Shown: in pieces, positions 9,064 through 18,642 of the stretch
How the letters are laid out: each line of letters begins with the position of its first letter
Position numbering within the stretch: the stretch's first letter is position 1
NCBI RefSeq assembly: GCF_001612985.1
Contig: NZ_BDBM01000029.1
Location: 1-64,000, forward strand
Direction of reading: 5' to 3'
From: Nocardia gamkensis NBRC 108242
Lineage (GTDB): Bacteria; Actinomycetota; Actinomycetes; Mycobacteriales; Mycobacteriaceae
DNA: 64,000 nt
Translations under genes and position numbers: made by a program
The notes under the pieces: model-generated
Told to the model about the DNA's origin: nothing
What the model saw: the letters and a program-made list of their open reading frames with translations, nothing else
Database searches by the model: none

Positions 9064-10119
9064 TCAGGCGGTCTCGGCCAGGAACTTCTCGAGATAACTC
9101 CATGTCGTGTCACGCGCGGTCGGTGCGGCCAGGATGCCCAAGTGGCTGCCGGGGGCGCTCTCGTAGCGGACCATCGCCGCTCCGGTGAGCACGCGGGCGC
9201 CCGCCTCGACGGCGGGAGCCGGGGTGATCACGTCGGAGGGCCCGCCCACGAGCAGGACCGGCGCGGTCACATCCGCCAGCTCTATCCGGCGTCCGCCCAG
9301 CACGACGACACCCCGCCCGATGTCGTTGGCGAGGATGAACCGGCCCCACAGCTGGCCGTAGAAACGGCCGGGGTACCCGGGCATCTCGGCCATGAACCGA
9401 TCGATCGTCTCCATCTTGGCCAGCGCCTCGGTGCGCGCGATATTGCTCGCGACGAACCACGGCCGGGTCAGCTCGCGGTCCCAGGCGGTGACGCGGTAGC
9501 CGATTCGAGTCAGTGTCGCAGGAACGCCACCGGCCGCGCGGATGACGGTGGAGGTGGCCCGGCCGCCGGTGAGTTTCGCGACGGCGCGCAGTTGCGGCAC
9601 GCCGGTCATCCGGTCGTAGTCCAGCGGTGAGCCGACGGCCGTGATGGACCGGATGGGCAGCTCGGGGTGCGCCGCGGCGGTCAGCAAGGCCAGCGTGCCG
9701 CCGAGTGACCAGCCCACCAGATCGACCGCGCGTCCGTCGCGATCGGCGCTGGTGCGCAGCACCGCCTCGGGCAGGATGTCATCGATCCAGTCCTCGAAAC
9801 CCATGCGGCGGTCGGCGAAGGTGATCTCGCCGTAGTCGACGACATACGGGCTGCGGCCGATCTCCAGCAGGAAGCGGGCCAGGCTCTGGTCGGGCCGCAG
9901 GTCGAAACAGTTGGCGGGCGCGGCCAGCGGTGGGACCAGCAGGACGGCCGAATCCCCTTCCGGCGTCGTCGCGTCCGCCCGCTCGAAGCGCCGCAGTTGC
10001 CGATGCGGCTGGTCCCACAGGATCGTCGCGGGAGTCGGGTCCGGCGCCTCGATGCCGGAGCCGAAGGTCAGTGCCCACGCGTTGCGTGCGGCGAGGGTGA
10101 CAGTGTCGGCAAGGCTCAC
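9064..10119 (-). CDS. Alpha/beta hydrolase, PHA-synthase/esterase-like
   Basis: 351 aa. Nucleophile elbow GWSLGGTLAL, acid region VLLVGGPSDVITP and late His in GSHLGI complete a hydrolase triad. The N-terminal phrase VLLVPPLAAPANCFDLRPDQSLARFLL matches the class of polyhydroxyalkanoate-synthase-like acyl hydrolases. No signal peptide. The start is taken at GTG 10119; the frame is open further upstream but GTA/CTG codons and lack of homology argue against it. It follows the SCO6745-type gene by 56 bp on the same strand. Confidence 0.82.
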   Translation of the reverse strand: MSLADTVTLAARNAWALTFGSGIEAPDPTPATILWDQPHRQLRRFERADATTPEGDSAVLLVPPLAAPANCFDLRPDQSLARFLLEIGRSPYVVDYGEITFADRRMGFEDWIDDILPEAVLRTSADRDGRAVDLVGWSLGGTLALLTAAAHPELPIRSITAVGSPLDYDRMTGVPQLRAVAKLTGGRATSTVIRAAGGVPATLTRIGYRVTAWDRELTRPWFVASNIARTEALAKMETIDRFMAEMPGYPGRFYGQLWGRFILANDIGRGVVVLGGRRIELADVTAPVLLVGGPSDVITPAPAVEAGARVLTGAAMVRYESAPGSHLGILAAPTARDTTWSYLEKFLAETA

Positions 10120-10175
10120 ATCGAAGAGAGTCTCATATGCCGGTACCGCCGGTAACAGGCAAGCCCCGGAGCGCG

Positions 10176-11033
10176 TTACCGCGGGCCCATGCCGACCGGG
10201 TTGAGCGGCGGGACCACGGCCTCTTGCACGCTGCGCACCAGCGGCTCGAGCGACGTGGTGAGTTCGGTGATCGCGTCGGCCGACAGCACCGCGAGCGCGC
10301 CGGTCCACGCCGCGTCGTCGGTCTCGGCCTCGACTTCGGCGAGCAGCTGCGCGCCGCTGCCGGTGAGCGTGGGCGTGACCGGTTCGCCTTCCACCAAGCC
10401 CCTGGCGCGTAACTCGTCGAAGGCATCGGCCCACTCCGCCTCCGACACCCCGCGCGCGGGACGCATCACCGATTCGGGCGCCTTACCCGCGGCCACCTGG
10501 GCGACCAGCGCTTGACGTCCACTGAGACCGTGGGTGACCAAGGCCGCGACATGACCGTCGCCGCGGTGCTCACGGAGCGAGGTGCTCAGCTGCCACAGCG
10601 CCGCCACCGGGTCGGCCGACAGCGGCAGGTCCGCGTTCGCGGCGAACAGCGCCCGGCCGGTCGGATCGGCCTCCCGCTGCGCGGGCGTGAGCAACTCCAC
10701 CGCGCGAGCGCACACCGCGTCACCCGCGCCGATGCCGCGCAGCAGACCGGTGGCCAGGTCGAGCCGGGCGGTCAGGCAGCTTTGCGGCGTCGCCCGCTCC
10801 CACGCCTCCGGCAGCGCGCGCCGCACCATATCAGGGTGGAATCCGGCGAAGACCGCTTGCACCGTCGCGGGTGTCACCGCGCCCAGCGGCGCGGCGCGGA
10901 AAGCGAAGTAGGTCTGCCAGTAGCCGCGCAGGCCGATACCGACGCCCGCCTCCTTGACGCCGGTTCCGAAATAGACCACATCGTGTAGCGGTTCGAGCGT
11001 CGCCCAGATTTGCCGGGCCGGATGAATTCCCAT
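10176..11033 (-). CDS. SCO6745-family winged-helix protein
   Basis: 285 aa. Begins MGIHPARQIWATLEPLHDVVYF, the conserved start of the actinobacterial SCO6745 family. Its C-terminal part looks like a winged helix (SEAEWADAFDELRARGLVEGEPVTPT). There are no catalytic motifs; function is unknown. Start ATG 11033. It forms a same-strand pair with the hydrolase gene. Confidence 0.8.
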   Translation of the reverse strand: MGIHPARQIWATLEPLHDVVYFGTGVKEAGVGIGLRGYWQTYFAFRAAPLGAVTPATVQAVFAGFHPDMVRRALPEAWERATPQSCLTARLDLATGLLRGIGAGDAVCARAVELLTPAQREADPTGRALFAANADLPLSADPVAALWQLSTSLREHRGDGHVAALVTHGLSGRQALVAQVAAGKAPESVMRPARGVSEAEWADAFDELRARGLVEGEPVTPTLTGSGAQLLAEVEAETDDAAWTGALAVLSADAITELTTSLEPLVRSVQEAVVPPLNPVGMGPR

Positions 11034-11463
11034 GTGGCGCAGCGTACGTGGGCGCGCGATGCGGCGAAAGCACGCGACGGGCCCGGCGGATTTTCGGGAG
11101 CGCGCCGCAGTGGCAATTCGAGCGACGCACAATATCACGCTACAATCGCGTCGGACAACGGAAAGTTTCGCTCGACAGAGTTGCCGGACGTCGCGCTCAC
11201 GCACATCGCGGAGACGCCGCTGCGACCGCTGACCGGTTTCGGGTGCGAAGTTTTCGTTGGACAGGAAAATGTGCGCGCACCAATCCGCGTCACCAGTGCG
11301 CCGCGCCGATGTTTTGCGAGGTAGCCGCCGCTTGTCGCGGCAGGCGCCCGGCATCCGGAGCGTGGCCGGGTGAAGTATCGCCTGCGGAGTCGTGGTCGTC
11401 GTGGACCGCCCGGTCCGCCCCACCTCGTGCGCGCGGGACGTGATTACGAGGAAGGCACGAACC
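11034..11463. other. Divergent intergenic region upstream of rhlE
   Basis: 430 bp between the SCO6745-type gene and rhlE, transcribed away from each other. It is slightly more A+T-rich around 11120-11290 (for example CACAATATCACG, GGACAGGAAAATG). No convincing paired -35/-10, riboswitch or repeat was found. A long rhlE leader, common for RNA helicase genes, is possible but not shown. Confidence 0.5.
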
Positions 11464-13206
11464 CTGAGCAAGATCACAGTCGATCAGGAACCAGGTCTGG
11501 CGGAGACCCTGTTGACGGCCGAGCTGGACGCAACGCACACCGCCCCGACTTTCACCGAATTGGGCGTGCGCGCGGAAATCGTCCGCGCGCTCGCCGAGAT
11601 CGGAATCGAACGTACTTTCGCCATTCAAGAACTGACCCTTCCGCTGGCGCTCGCCGGGGAAGATCTCATCGGTCAAGCCCGCACCGGTATGGGTAAAACC
11701 TTCGGATTCGGCGTGCCGCTGCTGCACCGCATCGCGACCGCGGAATCCGGCACGACGCCACTGGACGGCACACCGCGCGCACTGGTCATCGTGCCGACGC
11801 GCGAGCTGTGCATCCAGGTCACCAAGGATCTGGAGAACGCGAGCAAGTACCTGACCAATCACCAGGGACCGCTGCGCGTCGCGTCCATCTACGGCGGCCG
11901 CCCCTACGAGGCGCAGATCTCGGCGCTTCGCGCGGGTGTCGACGTGGTGGTCGGTACGCCCGGCCGGCTGCTGGACCTGGCAGACCAGCAGCACCTGATT
12001 CTCGGCAAGATCGGCGTGCTGGTGCTGGACGAGGCCGACGAGATGCTCGACCTGGGCTTCCTCCCGGATATCGAGCGCATCCTCAACATGGTCCCGGACA
12101 AGCGCCAGACCATGCTGTTCTCCGCGACCATGCCAGGGCCGATCATCACCCTGGCGCGCACCTTCCTCACCCGCCCCACGCACATCCGGGCCGAGGAGCC
12201 GCACGACTCGGCGGTGCACGACCGCACCGCGCAGTTCGTCTATCGCGCGCACGCCTTGGACAAGAGCGAGTTGATCGCGCGCATCCTGCAGGCCGAGAGC
12301 CGCGGCGCCACGATGATCTTCACGCGCACCAAGCGTACGGCGCAGAAGGTGGCCGACGACCTCGCCGAGCGCGGGTTCGCGGTGGGCGCGGTGCACGGCG
12401 ACCTGGGGCAGATCGCCCGCGAGAAGGCGCTGACCAAGTTCCGCAAGGGCACCATCGACGTGCTGGTCGCCACCGACGTCGCGGCGCGCGGCATCGATAT
12501 CGACGACGTCACGCACGTCGTCAACTATCAGTGCCCGGAGGACGAGAAGACCTACGTGCACCGGATCGGGCGCACCGGCCGGGCCGGGCGCACCGGCGTC
12601 GCGATCACGCTGATCGACTGGGACGAGCTCAACCGCTGGTCGGCGATCGACAAAGCGCTCGGCCTCGGCATCCCCGAGCCGGTCGAGACGTACTCGCGCT
12701 CGCCGCACCTGTACTCCGATCTCGGTATTCCCGAAGGCGTGACGGGCGTGGTGCGCAAGGCGCAAGTGGAACGCGACGCGGACGCGGTCGTGGTCGAACG
12801 CCCGGCCCGCGCCCCGCGCAAGCGCAACCGCAGGCGCACCCGCGCCGGCCAGCCGATCGACGGTACGCCGAACGTCACCGACGCGGCCGAGACCGACTCG
12901 CCCGCTGACGCCGAGAGCACGTCTTCGGAGCAGGCGGGGGCCGAGTCCGACGCCGACAAGCCCGCCCGCCGCAAGCGCAGGCGGCGCAAGCCGAGCGGCG
13001 ACGGGACCGACAACACCGCAGGCGACGAGTCGAGCACCGAGGCATCGGACGAGCACGGCAGCTCGGACCACAACGACGCGGACGAGACCGGCACCGCCGA
13101 CCGGCCCGCTCGCCGGCGGCGCAGGCGCCGTCGCGCAGGCGAGGGCGACGCGGCGGCGGAGGACGCCGGGAGCGCGGCGGAGCCCGCGACAGCGGCCTCG
13201 GCCTGA
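11464..13206 (+). CDS. rhlE: DEAD-box RNA helicase RhlE (Rv3211 type)
   Basis: 580 aa. Q motif near residue 55, motif I TGMGKT, motif II DEAD, motif III SAT, motif VI HRIGRTGRAGR. The last about 130 residues alternate acidic Ser/Asp/Glu stretches with basic patches (RKRRRRK, RRRRRRRR), a typical RNA-binding tail. It unwinds structured RNA in ribosome assembly and mRNA decay. I place the start at CTG 11464 because GAGGAAGG lies 8 bases upstream. In-frame GTG codons at 11440 and 11392 lack a ribosome site but remain possible. Confidence 0.93.
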   Translation: MSKITVDQEPGLAETLLTAELDATHTAPTFTELGVRAEIVRALAEIGIERTFAIQELTLPLALAGEDLIGQARTGMGKTFGFGVPLLHRIATAESGTTPLDGTPRALVIVPTRELCIQVTKDLENASKYLTNHQGPLRVASIYGGRPYEAQISALRAGVDVVVGTPGRLLDLADQQHLILGKIGVLVLDEADEMLDLGFLPDIERILNMVPDKRQTMLFSATMPGPIITLARTFLTRPTHIRAEEPHDSAVHDRTAQFVYRAHALDKSELIARILQAESRGATMIFTRTKRTAQKVADDLAERGFAVGAVHGDLGQIAREKALTKFRKGTIDVLVATDVAARGIDIDDVTHVVNYQCPEDEKTYVHRIGRTGRAGRTGVAITLIDWDELNRWSAIDKALGLGIPEPVETYSRSPHLYSDLGIPEGVTGVVRKAQVERDADAVVVERPARAPRKRNRRRTRAGQPIDGTPNVTDAAETDSPADAESTSSEQAGAESDADKPARRKRRRRKPSGDGTDNTAGDESSTEASDEHGSSDHNDADETGTADRPARRRRRRRRAGEGDAAAEDAGSAAEPATAASA

Positions 13207-13233
13207 CCGCTCGGATCGGCTAGTCTCGCTTTC

Positions 13234-14463
13234 GTGCTCGCACCCGAGCGGCGGACGCGCGCCGATATCATCTCCGCAGTCGCGATCGCGGTTCTCGTGG
13301 TGATCGCAGGGGCCTTGGTGTGGGTGCGCGGCGACGCGCACGGCACCGAGTCGGTGACCGCGTCCTCCACGGTGCCGACCCCGGCGGCGGCCGATCAACT
13401 GCCTGCCGCGCTGCGCGAACTGTGGCACGCGCCGGACGGCGCGAGCGCGCGTGCGCTCGTGTCCGGCGGCGTCGCGGTGACCGGCGACGGCGATACGGTC
13501 ACCGGCCGGGATCCGCGCACCGGTGACCAGCTGTGGAAGTACCGGCGCGACTTGCCGCTGTGCGGGCTCGAGGGCCAGTACGGCATGGTGATCGCGGTCT
13601 ACCGCGATGAGCGCGGGTGCAGCCAGGCCACGATGCTGGCGGGCGACAGCGGTGCCCGCCGCACGGCGCGCAGCAGCTACATGGATCGCGACCTGCGGCT
13701 GTCGGTCGACGGCACCTACCTGCTCGCGCAGGGACCGCAGCGGCTGGAGATGTGGCGCTCGGACCTCGTGCGCACCGTGGAGTACGGCTTCGTCGACGCC
13801 CCGGTGAACGTCAAGACCCAGCCGCGCAGGGGCTGCACGCTGCTGTCGTCCGGCTCCAGCCCGTCCCGGCTCGCCGTGCTGGAACGCTGCCCCGCCGACC
13901 CGGCCGAACGGCTTACTGTGCTGAATCCGGCCCCCAACGACAACACGGTGCCGGAGGAGTACGGCTCGCACGTGTTGACCGGTCCCGGAGCGGATTCCGC
14001 GGAAGCCCGGGTGATCGCGGTGTCCGACAGCCGGATCGTGCTGTACTTCCCCGGCGCCACCGCCGGTGCGGAGTCGCTGCCGCCACGCCTGGCCGTCTAC
14101 GACGGGAACGGCAATCCTATTGTGGTGCATCAGCTTTCGGCACCGCTGAGCCAGACGTCGACGACCACCCGCATCGGGTCGGCCTATCTGGTCTTCACCG
14201 GTAACAGCGTGATCGCCTTGAACGGCAGCACTTTCGACCCGCTGTGGACCGCGGGCGCGGCGCTGGGCGCACCGGCGCTGATGGCGGGAAAGCTGCTGCT
14301 GCCCACCGCCGGCGCGCTCGCCGTCCTCGACCCTGCCACGGGAGCCGAAGCGGGGCGCATCCCGGTCGAGCGACCCGGCTACGGCGGCGGCCCCATCTCC
14401 CTCACCGTGATCGGTACGACCGTACTCGAACTGCGCGAGGGCGAACTGCACGCCTTCGCCTGA
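13234..14463 (+). CDS. Membrane-anchored beta-propeller protein (Rv3212 type)
   Basis: 409 aa from GTG. One N-terminal membrane helix (ISAVAIAVLVVIAGALVWV, about 13-31) is followed by an outer PQQ-like propeller with repeated blade phrases (DPRTGDQLWKY, FDPLWTAGAA, LDPATGAE). It is conserved after rhlE in mycobacteria. Several Cys in the outer domain may form disulfides. A scaffold or sensor role is inference. Confidence 0.8.
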   Translation: MLAPERRTRADIISAVAIAVLVVIAGALVWVRGDAHGTESVTASSTVPTPAAADQLPAALRELWHAPDGASARALVSGGVAVTGDGDTVTGRDPRTGDQLWKYRRDLPLCGLEGQYGMVIAVYRDERGCSQATMLAGDSGARRTARSSYMDRDLRLSVDGTYLLAQGPQRLEMWRSDLVRTVEYGFVDAPVNVKTQPRRGCTLLSSGSSPSRLAVLERCPADPAERLTVLNPAPNDNTVPEEYGSHVLTGPGADSAEARVIAVSDSRIVLYFPGATAGAESLPPRLAVYDGNGNPIVVHQLSAPLSQTSTTTRIGSAYLVFTGNSVIALNGSTFDPLWTAGAALGAPALMAGKLLLPTAGALAVLDPATGAEAGRIPVERPGYGGGPISLTVIGTTVLELREGELHAFA

Positions 14464-14504
14464 GGCCCGGCGAACTTGTCGGTGCCGTGGAGCACACTGG
14501 GTGC

Positions 14505-15017
14505 ATGAGCGAAACCCCGCCCGCCGCAAGCGAAAACAGCGCTGCTATCACCTCCTACGACGATCCGGACGCGCCGTGGAACCAGCGGTACTCCGACGAA
14601 GACATCGCGCACTGGAACGACGGCGTCATCCAGGAGTTCCGCGACAACGCGGGCAAGGTCGGCGGCGCGTACGAAGGCGGTGAACTGATCCTGCTCACCA
14701 CCACCGGAGCCAAGAGCGGCAAGACGCACATGGTCCCGCTCGGCCTGTTGCGCCGTGGCGAAACCCTTTACGTGAGTTCGTTCATCGAGGACCGATACCC
14801 CGCCTGGTACCACAACGTGAAAGCCGATTCCGCCGTCACCGTCGAGTTGGGGACCACCACCCATCGAGGCACGGCGCGGGCGCTGGAGGGAGCCGAGTAC
14901 GACGAGTTCGCGGCGTGGGCGATGGCGAACAATCCGTTGCTCGCGGACTACCAGGCCAAGGTCACGCGGCCGCTTCCCCTGGTGGTGCTCGAACTGGGGG
15001 ACCCGATCGAGTCCTAG
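14505..15017 (+). CDS. Deazaflavin-dependent nitroreductase family protein (Ddn-like)
   Basis: 170 aa. Split-barrel F420/FMN-binding fold with the family phrases LLTTTGAKSGKTHMVPL and VSSFIEDRYPAWYHNVKA. Members use reduced F420 to reduce quinones and nitro compounds; the window also carries F420 synthesis genes (fbiA, fbiB). Start ATG 14505. There are 41 bp after the propeller gene. Confidence 0.88.
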   Translation: MSETPPAASENSAAITSYDDPDAPWNQRYSDEDIAHWNDGVIQEFRDNAGKVGGAYEGGELILLTTTGAKSGKTHMVPLGLLRRGETLYVSSFIEDRYPAWYHNVKADSAVTVELGTTTHRGTARALEGAEYDEFAAWAMANNPLLADYQAKVTRPLPLVVLELGDPIES

Positions 15018-15100
15018 TCCCGGCGGTGGGCGCGGGTTCGGATCCGGAGGGCGTCCGATCCAGCGCACCGCCATGATCATCGGTGGACCATCATTGAGAC

Positions 15101-15706
15101 ATGTCCGCACTCGACGATGCCCGCGTTGTGCTGCTCCGGCACGGCGAGACCAGCTGGTCCACACAGCGGCGGCACACCGGCCGCACCGATCTCCCGCTCA
15201 CCGAGCGCGGCGAAGAGCAGGCCAAGGCGGCGGGTAGCCTGCTCGCCACACTGAAATTGCGAAACCCGTTGATACGCACCAGCCCTCGGCTCCGTGCGAG
15301 ACGCACCGCCGAGCTGGCCGGACTCACCGGCGCCGTGGTGGACGACGACCTCGCCGAATGGGACTACGGCGCCTACGAGGGCCTGACCACCCCGCAGATC
15401 CGGGAGACCGTACCCGGATGGACCATCTGGACCGGTCCGGTCCCGGACGGCGAGACCGCCCAGCAGGTATGCGAGCGCGCCGATCGGGTGCTGGCCGCCG
15501 TGCCGCCGGTGTTGCCGGAGCGGGATATCGTGCTGGTGGGGCACGGCCACTTCTCCCGCGCACTGATCGCCCGCTGGGCGGAATTCGACATCCGGGAGGG
15601 CCGCCGGTTCGCCATGTCGACCGGTGCGCTGACCGTGCTCGGCTACGAACACGACGTGCGCGCGATCCGCGCGCACAACCTGGTACCCAACGGAGCGTCA
15701 CTGTGA
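15101..15706 (+). CDS. gpm2: Histidine-phosphatase superfamily protein (Rv3214/Gpm2 type)
   Basis: 201 aa. Catalytic RHGE at residues 13-16 and the second His in VLVGHGHFS. The Rv3214 homologue was annotated as a phosphoglycerate mutase but behaves as an acid phosphatase, so a broad phosphatase is the better call. Its stop overlaps the next start in GTGA, showing translational coupling with the acetyltransferase. Confidence 0.9.
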   Translation: MSALDDARVVLLRHGETSWSTQRRHTGRTDLPLTERGEEQAKAAGSLLATLKLRNPLIRTSPRLRARRTAELAGLTGAVVDDDLAEWDYGAYEGLTTPQIRETVPGWTIWTGPVPDGETAQQVCERADRVLAAVPPVLPERDIVLVGHGHFSRALIARWAEFDIREGRRFAMSTGALTVLGYEHDVRAIRAHNLVPNGASL

Positions 15707-16230
15707 CCCGAACCGGCCCCGCCGACCCCATCGCCGTCGACCTCGGCGCCGCCGTCCTGCGCCGCGCGGTCCCTTCCGACGTGCCCGCCCTGGTCGATCT
15801 CGTCTACGACCTGGCCGAATACGAGAAGGCGCGCCACGAATGCACGGTCACCGCCGAGCAGCTGCGCACCGCGCTGTTCGGGCCGGAGCCGAAGGTGTTC
15901 GCGCATGTGGTCGCGGACGAGTCGGGTCTGCTGGGCTGCGCGATCTGGTTCCTCAACTTCTCCACCTGGGACGGCGTGCACGGCATCTACCTGGAAGACC
16001 TCTACGTCAAGCCGGAGACCAGGGGCAAGGGCTACGGCAAGGCGCTGCTCACGGCCCTGGCGAAGGAGGCCGTCGACCACGGCTACAGCCGCGTGGCCTG
16101 GTCGGTGCTGACCTGGAACAAGCCATCGATCGACTTCTACGAGTCGATCGGCGCGGTGGCGCAGGTCGAGTGGGCGGGCTATCGGCTGGCGGGTGACGCG
16201 CTCGGCAAGCTGGCCGCCGAGGCGCGGTAG
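15703..16230 (+). CDS. GNAT-family N-acetyltransferase
   Basis: 175 aa. GNAT fold with the acetyl-CoA loop RGKGYGKALL preceded by the strand GIYLEDLYVKPE; the region WNKPSIDFYESIGA is characteristic of the diamine/spermidine acetyltransferase-like branch. The substrate is unproven. It begins with GTG overlapping the phosphatase stop and is followed 3 bp later by endonuclease V, so the three genes form one operon. Confidence 0.9.
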   Translation: MTRTGPADPIAVDLGAAVLRRAVPSDVPALVDLVYDLAEYEKARHECTVTAEQLRTALFGPEPKVFAHVVADESGLLGCAIWFLNFSTWDGVHGIYLEDLYVKPETRGKGYGKALLTALAKEAVDHGYSRVAWSVLTWNKPSIDFYESIGAVAQVEWAGYRLAGDALGKLAAEAR

Positions 16231-16233
16231 CGC

Positions 16234-16941
16234 ATGTCCTGGCTCCCGCCGCTCGACCTCGGGGCCTGGCCCACCACCGCCGAATCGGCCATGGCGATGC
16301 AGGACGAATTGCGGCCGCTGGTCTCGCCGGTGACGCCGCCGGGCGCGCGGTTCCGGACGGTGGCCGGACTCGACTCGGCCTACGACGACACCGGCGCGGT
16401 GGCCGCGGCCGCCGTGGTCTTGGCGGCGGACACCTTGCGCCCGGTCACCTCCGCCGTCGCGCACGGCGTCGCGGACTTCCCGTACCTGCCGGGCCTGCTC
16501 GCTTTCCGGGAGATCCCGGCGACCCTCGCCGCGCTCGGAAGACTGGACAGCGCACCGGATCTGCTGGTCTGCGACGGGCAGGGACTGGCGCATCCGCGCC
16601 GCTTCGGCCTCGCCTGCCACCTCGGCCTGCTCACCGGGATCCCGACGATCGGCGTGGCGAAAACCGTGTGGGGCGAGTATGCCGAACCCGGTCCGGAACG
16701 CGGCGCGGCCACCGACATCACCATCGACGCGGTGGTGGTGGGGCGCGCGTTGCGCACCAGAAGCGGTGTCAAGCCGGTGTTCGTCTCCGTGGGCCATCGC
16801 ATAGACCTCGACACCGCCTGCGCCCAGGTGCTGGCGCTGACCCCGCGGTACCGGCTACCGGAAACCACCCGCCACGCCGACCACTTCTGCCGGGCGGCGC
16901 TGCGCGCGGCGGCCGGGGACTATTCCGGCTCGACCCCGTAG
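16234..16941 (+). CDS. nfi: Endonuclease V (deoxyinosine repair)
   Basis: 235 aa. Family motifs: GLDSAYD (first metal Asp), PYLPGLLAFREIP, DGQGLAHPRRFGLACHLG and GVAKT. The enzyme nicks DNA or RNA one base 3' of deaminated adenine (inosine). It starts 3 bp after the acetyltransferase stop. Its last 22 bp overlap the end of the convergent membrane-protein gene. Confidence 0.93.
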   Translation: MSWLPPLDLGAWPTTAESAMAMQDELRPLVSPVTPPGARFRTVAGLDSAYDDTGAVAAAAVVLAADTLRPVTSAVAHGVADFPYLPGLLAFREIPATLAALGRLDSAPDLLVCDGQGLAHPRRFGLACHLGLLTGIPTIGVAKTVWGEYAEPGPERGAATDITIDAVVVGRALRTRSGVKPVFVSVGHRIDLDTACAQVLALTPRYRLPETTRHADHFCRAALRAAAGDYSGSTP

Positions 16942-17333
16942 TCCTGGGCCATCCAGCGAGTGGACGCGGGCGCGAACAGCAGCACCAGCGCGGCGACCGC
17001 GACGACCCCGAGCGCGGCGCCGTAGACCGGCTGATGCGAGTCGGTGAGCAGCGACCAGGTGACCGGGAGCAGCAGCAACTGCGCGATCACCGCGATCGCG
17101 CGCCCCCAGCGTTTCCCCAGCAGCAGTCCCGCGCCCGCGGCCAGCACCGCGCCGCCGAGGATGCCGAACCAGGCCGCGGTGCCGTAGCCGCTGGTCGTGG
17201 ATTGATCGTGACCGAGCAGCCCGCGCACCACCAGCACGATCGCGACGCCCACCGCGACCACGCCTTCCAGCGTCACCAAGGCACCAGCCGCCCGCACCGT
17301 CGTCGGCACCACCCCCGCTTTTTCGTCGCTCAC
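16920..17333 (-). CDS. Four-helix membrane protein (Rv3217c type)
   Basis: 137 aa with four hydrophobic segments (about 15-37, 49-69, 75-93, 103-121). It matches the small integral membrane protein Rv3217c by position. Function unknown. GTG 17333 is chosen because GAGG lies about 10 bases upstream. Confidence 0.78.
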   Translation of the reverse strand: MSDEKAGVVPTTVRAAGALVTLEGVVAVGVAIVLVVRGLLGHDQSTTSGYGTAAWFGILGGAVLAAGAGLLLGKRWGRAIAVIAQLLLLPVTWSLLTDSHQPVYGAALGVVAVAALVLLFAPASTRWMAQDYGVEPE

Positions 17334-17532
17334 GCCAGCGCCTCGCCCGCACTCGGCTCCGTCGTGCGCGACGGCGCACGGTGTCCTCGCTTCCCTCGCT
17401 GACGCTCGTTCACGCGGCAAGCCTACGACCCGCTCGGTGCCGCCCTCGTCCTGGCGTATGCCCGCGCGACGGCAGGCGGGGCGCCGCTCGCCGCTTTTCC
17501 GGCGCGGGCCTGCGGCCAACTAGGCTGCCATC

Positions 17533-18477
17533 GTGCGGACGCTGCTGATCGTGAACCCGAATGCCACCTCCACCACGCCGGCGACCAGGGACCTCTTGGC
17601 GCACGCGCTGGAGAGCCGCACCCAGCTGACCGTTGCGCACACGCAGCACCGCGGCCACGCCGCGGAACTGGCCCAATGGGCGGCGACCAACGAGATGGAC
17701 CTCGTCGTCGTGCACGGCGGCGATGGGACGGTCAACGAGACCATCAACGGCTTCCTGCCGTTGCCGGTCCTCGACGACGGTCAAGCCTGGTTGCCGCGCC
17801 TCGGTGTGATCCCCGGCGGCTCGGCCAACGTCTTCGCCCGGGCGCTCGGCATCTCCCCCGACCCGGTGACCGCCACCAATCAGCTCATCGACCTGCTCAC
17901 GGTGGAAACCGATCGCCGGATCGGGCTCGGACTGGCCGACGACCGCTGGTTCTGCTTCAGCGCGGGCGTCGGATTGGACGCCGACGTGTGCGAGGCGATC
18001 GACGCCAGCCGCGCCCGCGGCCGCGCCGCCACCCCCGCGCGATATGTTCGAACGACTGTTCGGCAATTCTTCCGGGCAAAGCGCAACGAACCGGGCGTTC
18101 AGGTGGAAATTCCCGGCCGTGATCCGGTGGACGGGGTGCACTACGCCTTCGTAACCAACACCACACCGTGGACTTACCTGAACGCCACGCCGGTGCACAC
18201 CAACCCCGGCACCCGGTTCGAAACGGGGCTCGGAGTGTTTGCGGTGCGCTCCATGGCCGTCGTCCCCACCCTGCTGCTCGCGCGACAGCTCCTCGCAGCC
18301 GACGGAAACCCCAAGTCCCGCAATTTATTTCGTGAAGACGACGTTCCCACCGTACGAATCGAGTCCAAAGAACCCATCGGCCTGCAAATCGATGGCGACT
18401 TCATCGGCAAGCGCAACGTGGTGGATTTCACTGCCGTGCCCGACGTCCTCGCGGTCGTCGCTCCGCGGCCGCACTGA
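17533..18477 (+). CDS. Diacylglycerol kinase-family lipid kinase (Rv3218 type)
   Basis: 314 aa from GTG. The DAGK catalytic signature VHGGDGTVNETINGF lies at about 58-72 and a second motif VIPGGSANVFARALG follows. It phosphorylates a diacylglycerol or related lipid; the exact lipid is unknown. It lies upstream of whiB1 on the same strand, with a 255-bp gap holding whiB1 signals. Confidence 0.88.
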   Translation: MRTLLIVNPNATSTTPATRDLLAHALESRTQLTVAHTQHRGHAAELAQWAATNEMDLVVVHGGDGTVNETINGFLPLPVLDDGQAWLPRLGVIPGGSANVFARALGISPDPVTATNQLIDLLTVETDRRIGLGLADDRWFCFSAGVGLDADVCEAIDASRARGRAATPARYVRTTVRQFFRAKRNEPGVQVEIPGRDPVDGVHYAFVTNTTPWTYLNATPVHTNPGTRFETGLGVFAVRSMAVVPTLLLARQLLAADGNPKSRNLFREDDVPTVRIESKEPIGLQIDGDFIGKRNVVDFTAVPDVLAVVAPRPH

Positions 18478-18626
18478 GGGCGAAACACCCCCGAAAACAT
18501 CGCGGGTAGTGCTGCGAAAACCCGGTGGAGCGAGTACAAAGGACCGGGCAGGCTTCCCCCTGTGGGGGCCTTCAGAGCGTGAGCTTCCCCACGGTGCACC
18601 GCGTGCCTATTGACATCTACGGTGTT

Positions 18627-18642
18627 CGTGAAAGCATTCACA
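18627..18642. promoter_or_regulatory. CRP-like (cAMP receptor protein) site before whiB1
   Basis: CGTGA-N6-TCACA, nine of ten bases of the TGTGA-N6-TCACA consensus, located 90 bp upstream of the whiB1 ATG. In M. tuberculosis whiB1 is known to be controlled by the CRP protein Rv3676, so the site is expected in function. TTGACA at 18610-18615 may be a -35, but no clear -10 follows at the right spacing. Confidence 0.7.

Noticed and set aside
11290..14529. A 1079-codon open frame opposite rhlE and the propeller gene
   Set aside because: Antisense shadow; the genes on the plus strand have full motif sets.
18610..18640. TTGACA before whiB1 as part of the main promoter
   Set aside because: No acceptable -10 at 16-18 nt; the bases there belong to the CRP-like site. 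Left as a possibility only.
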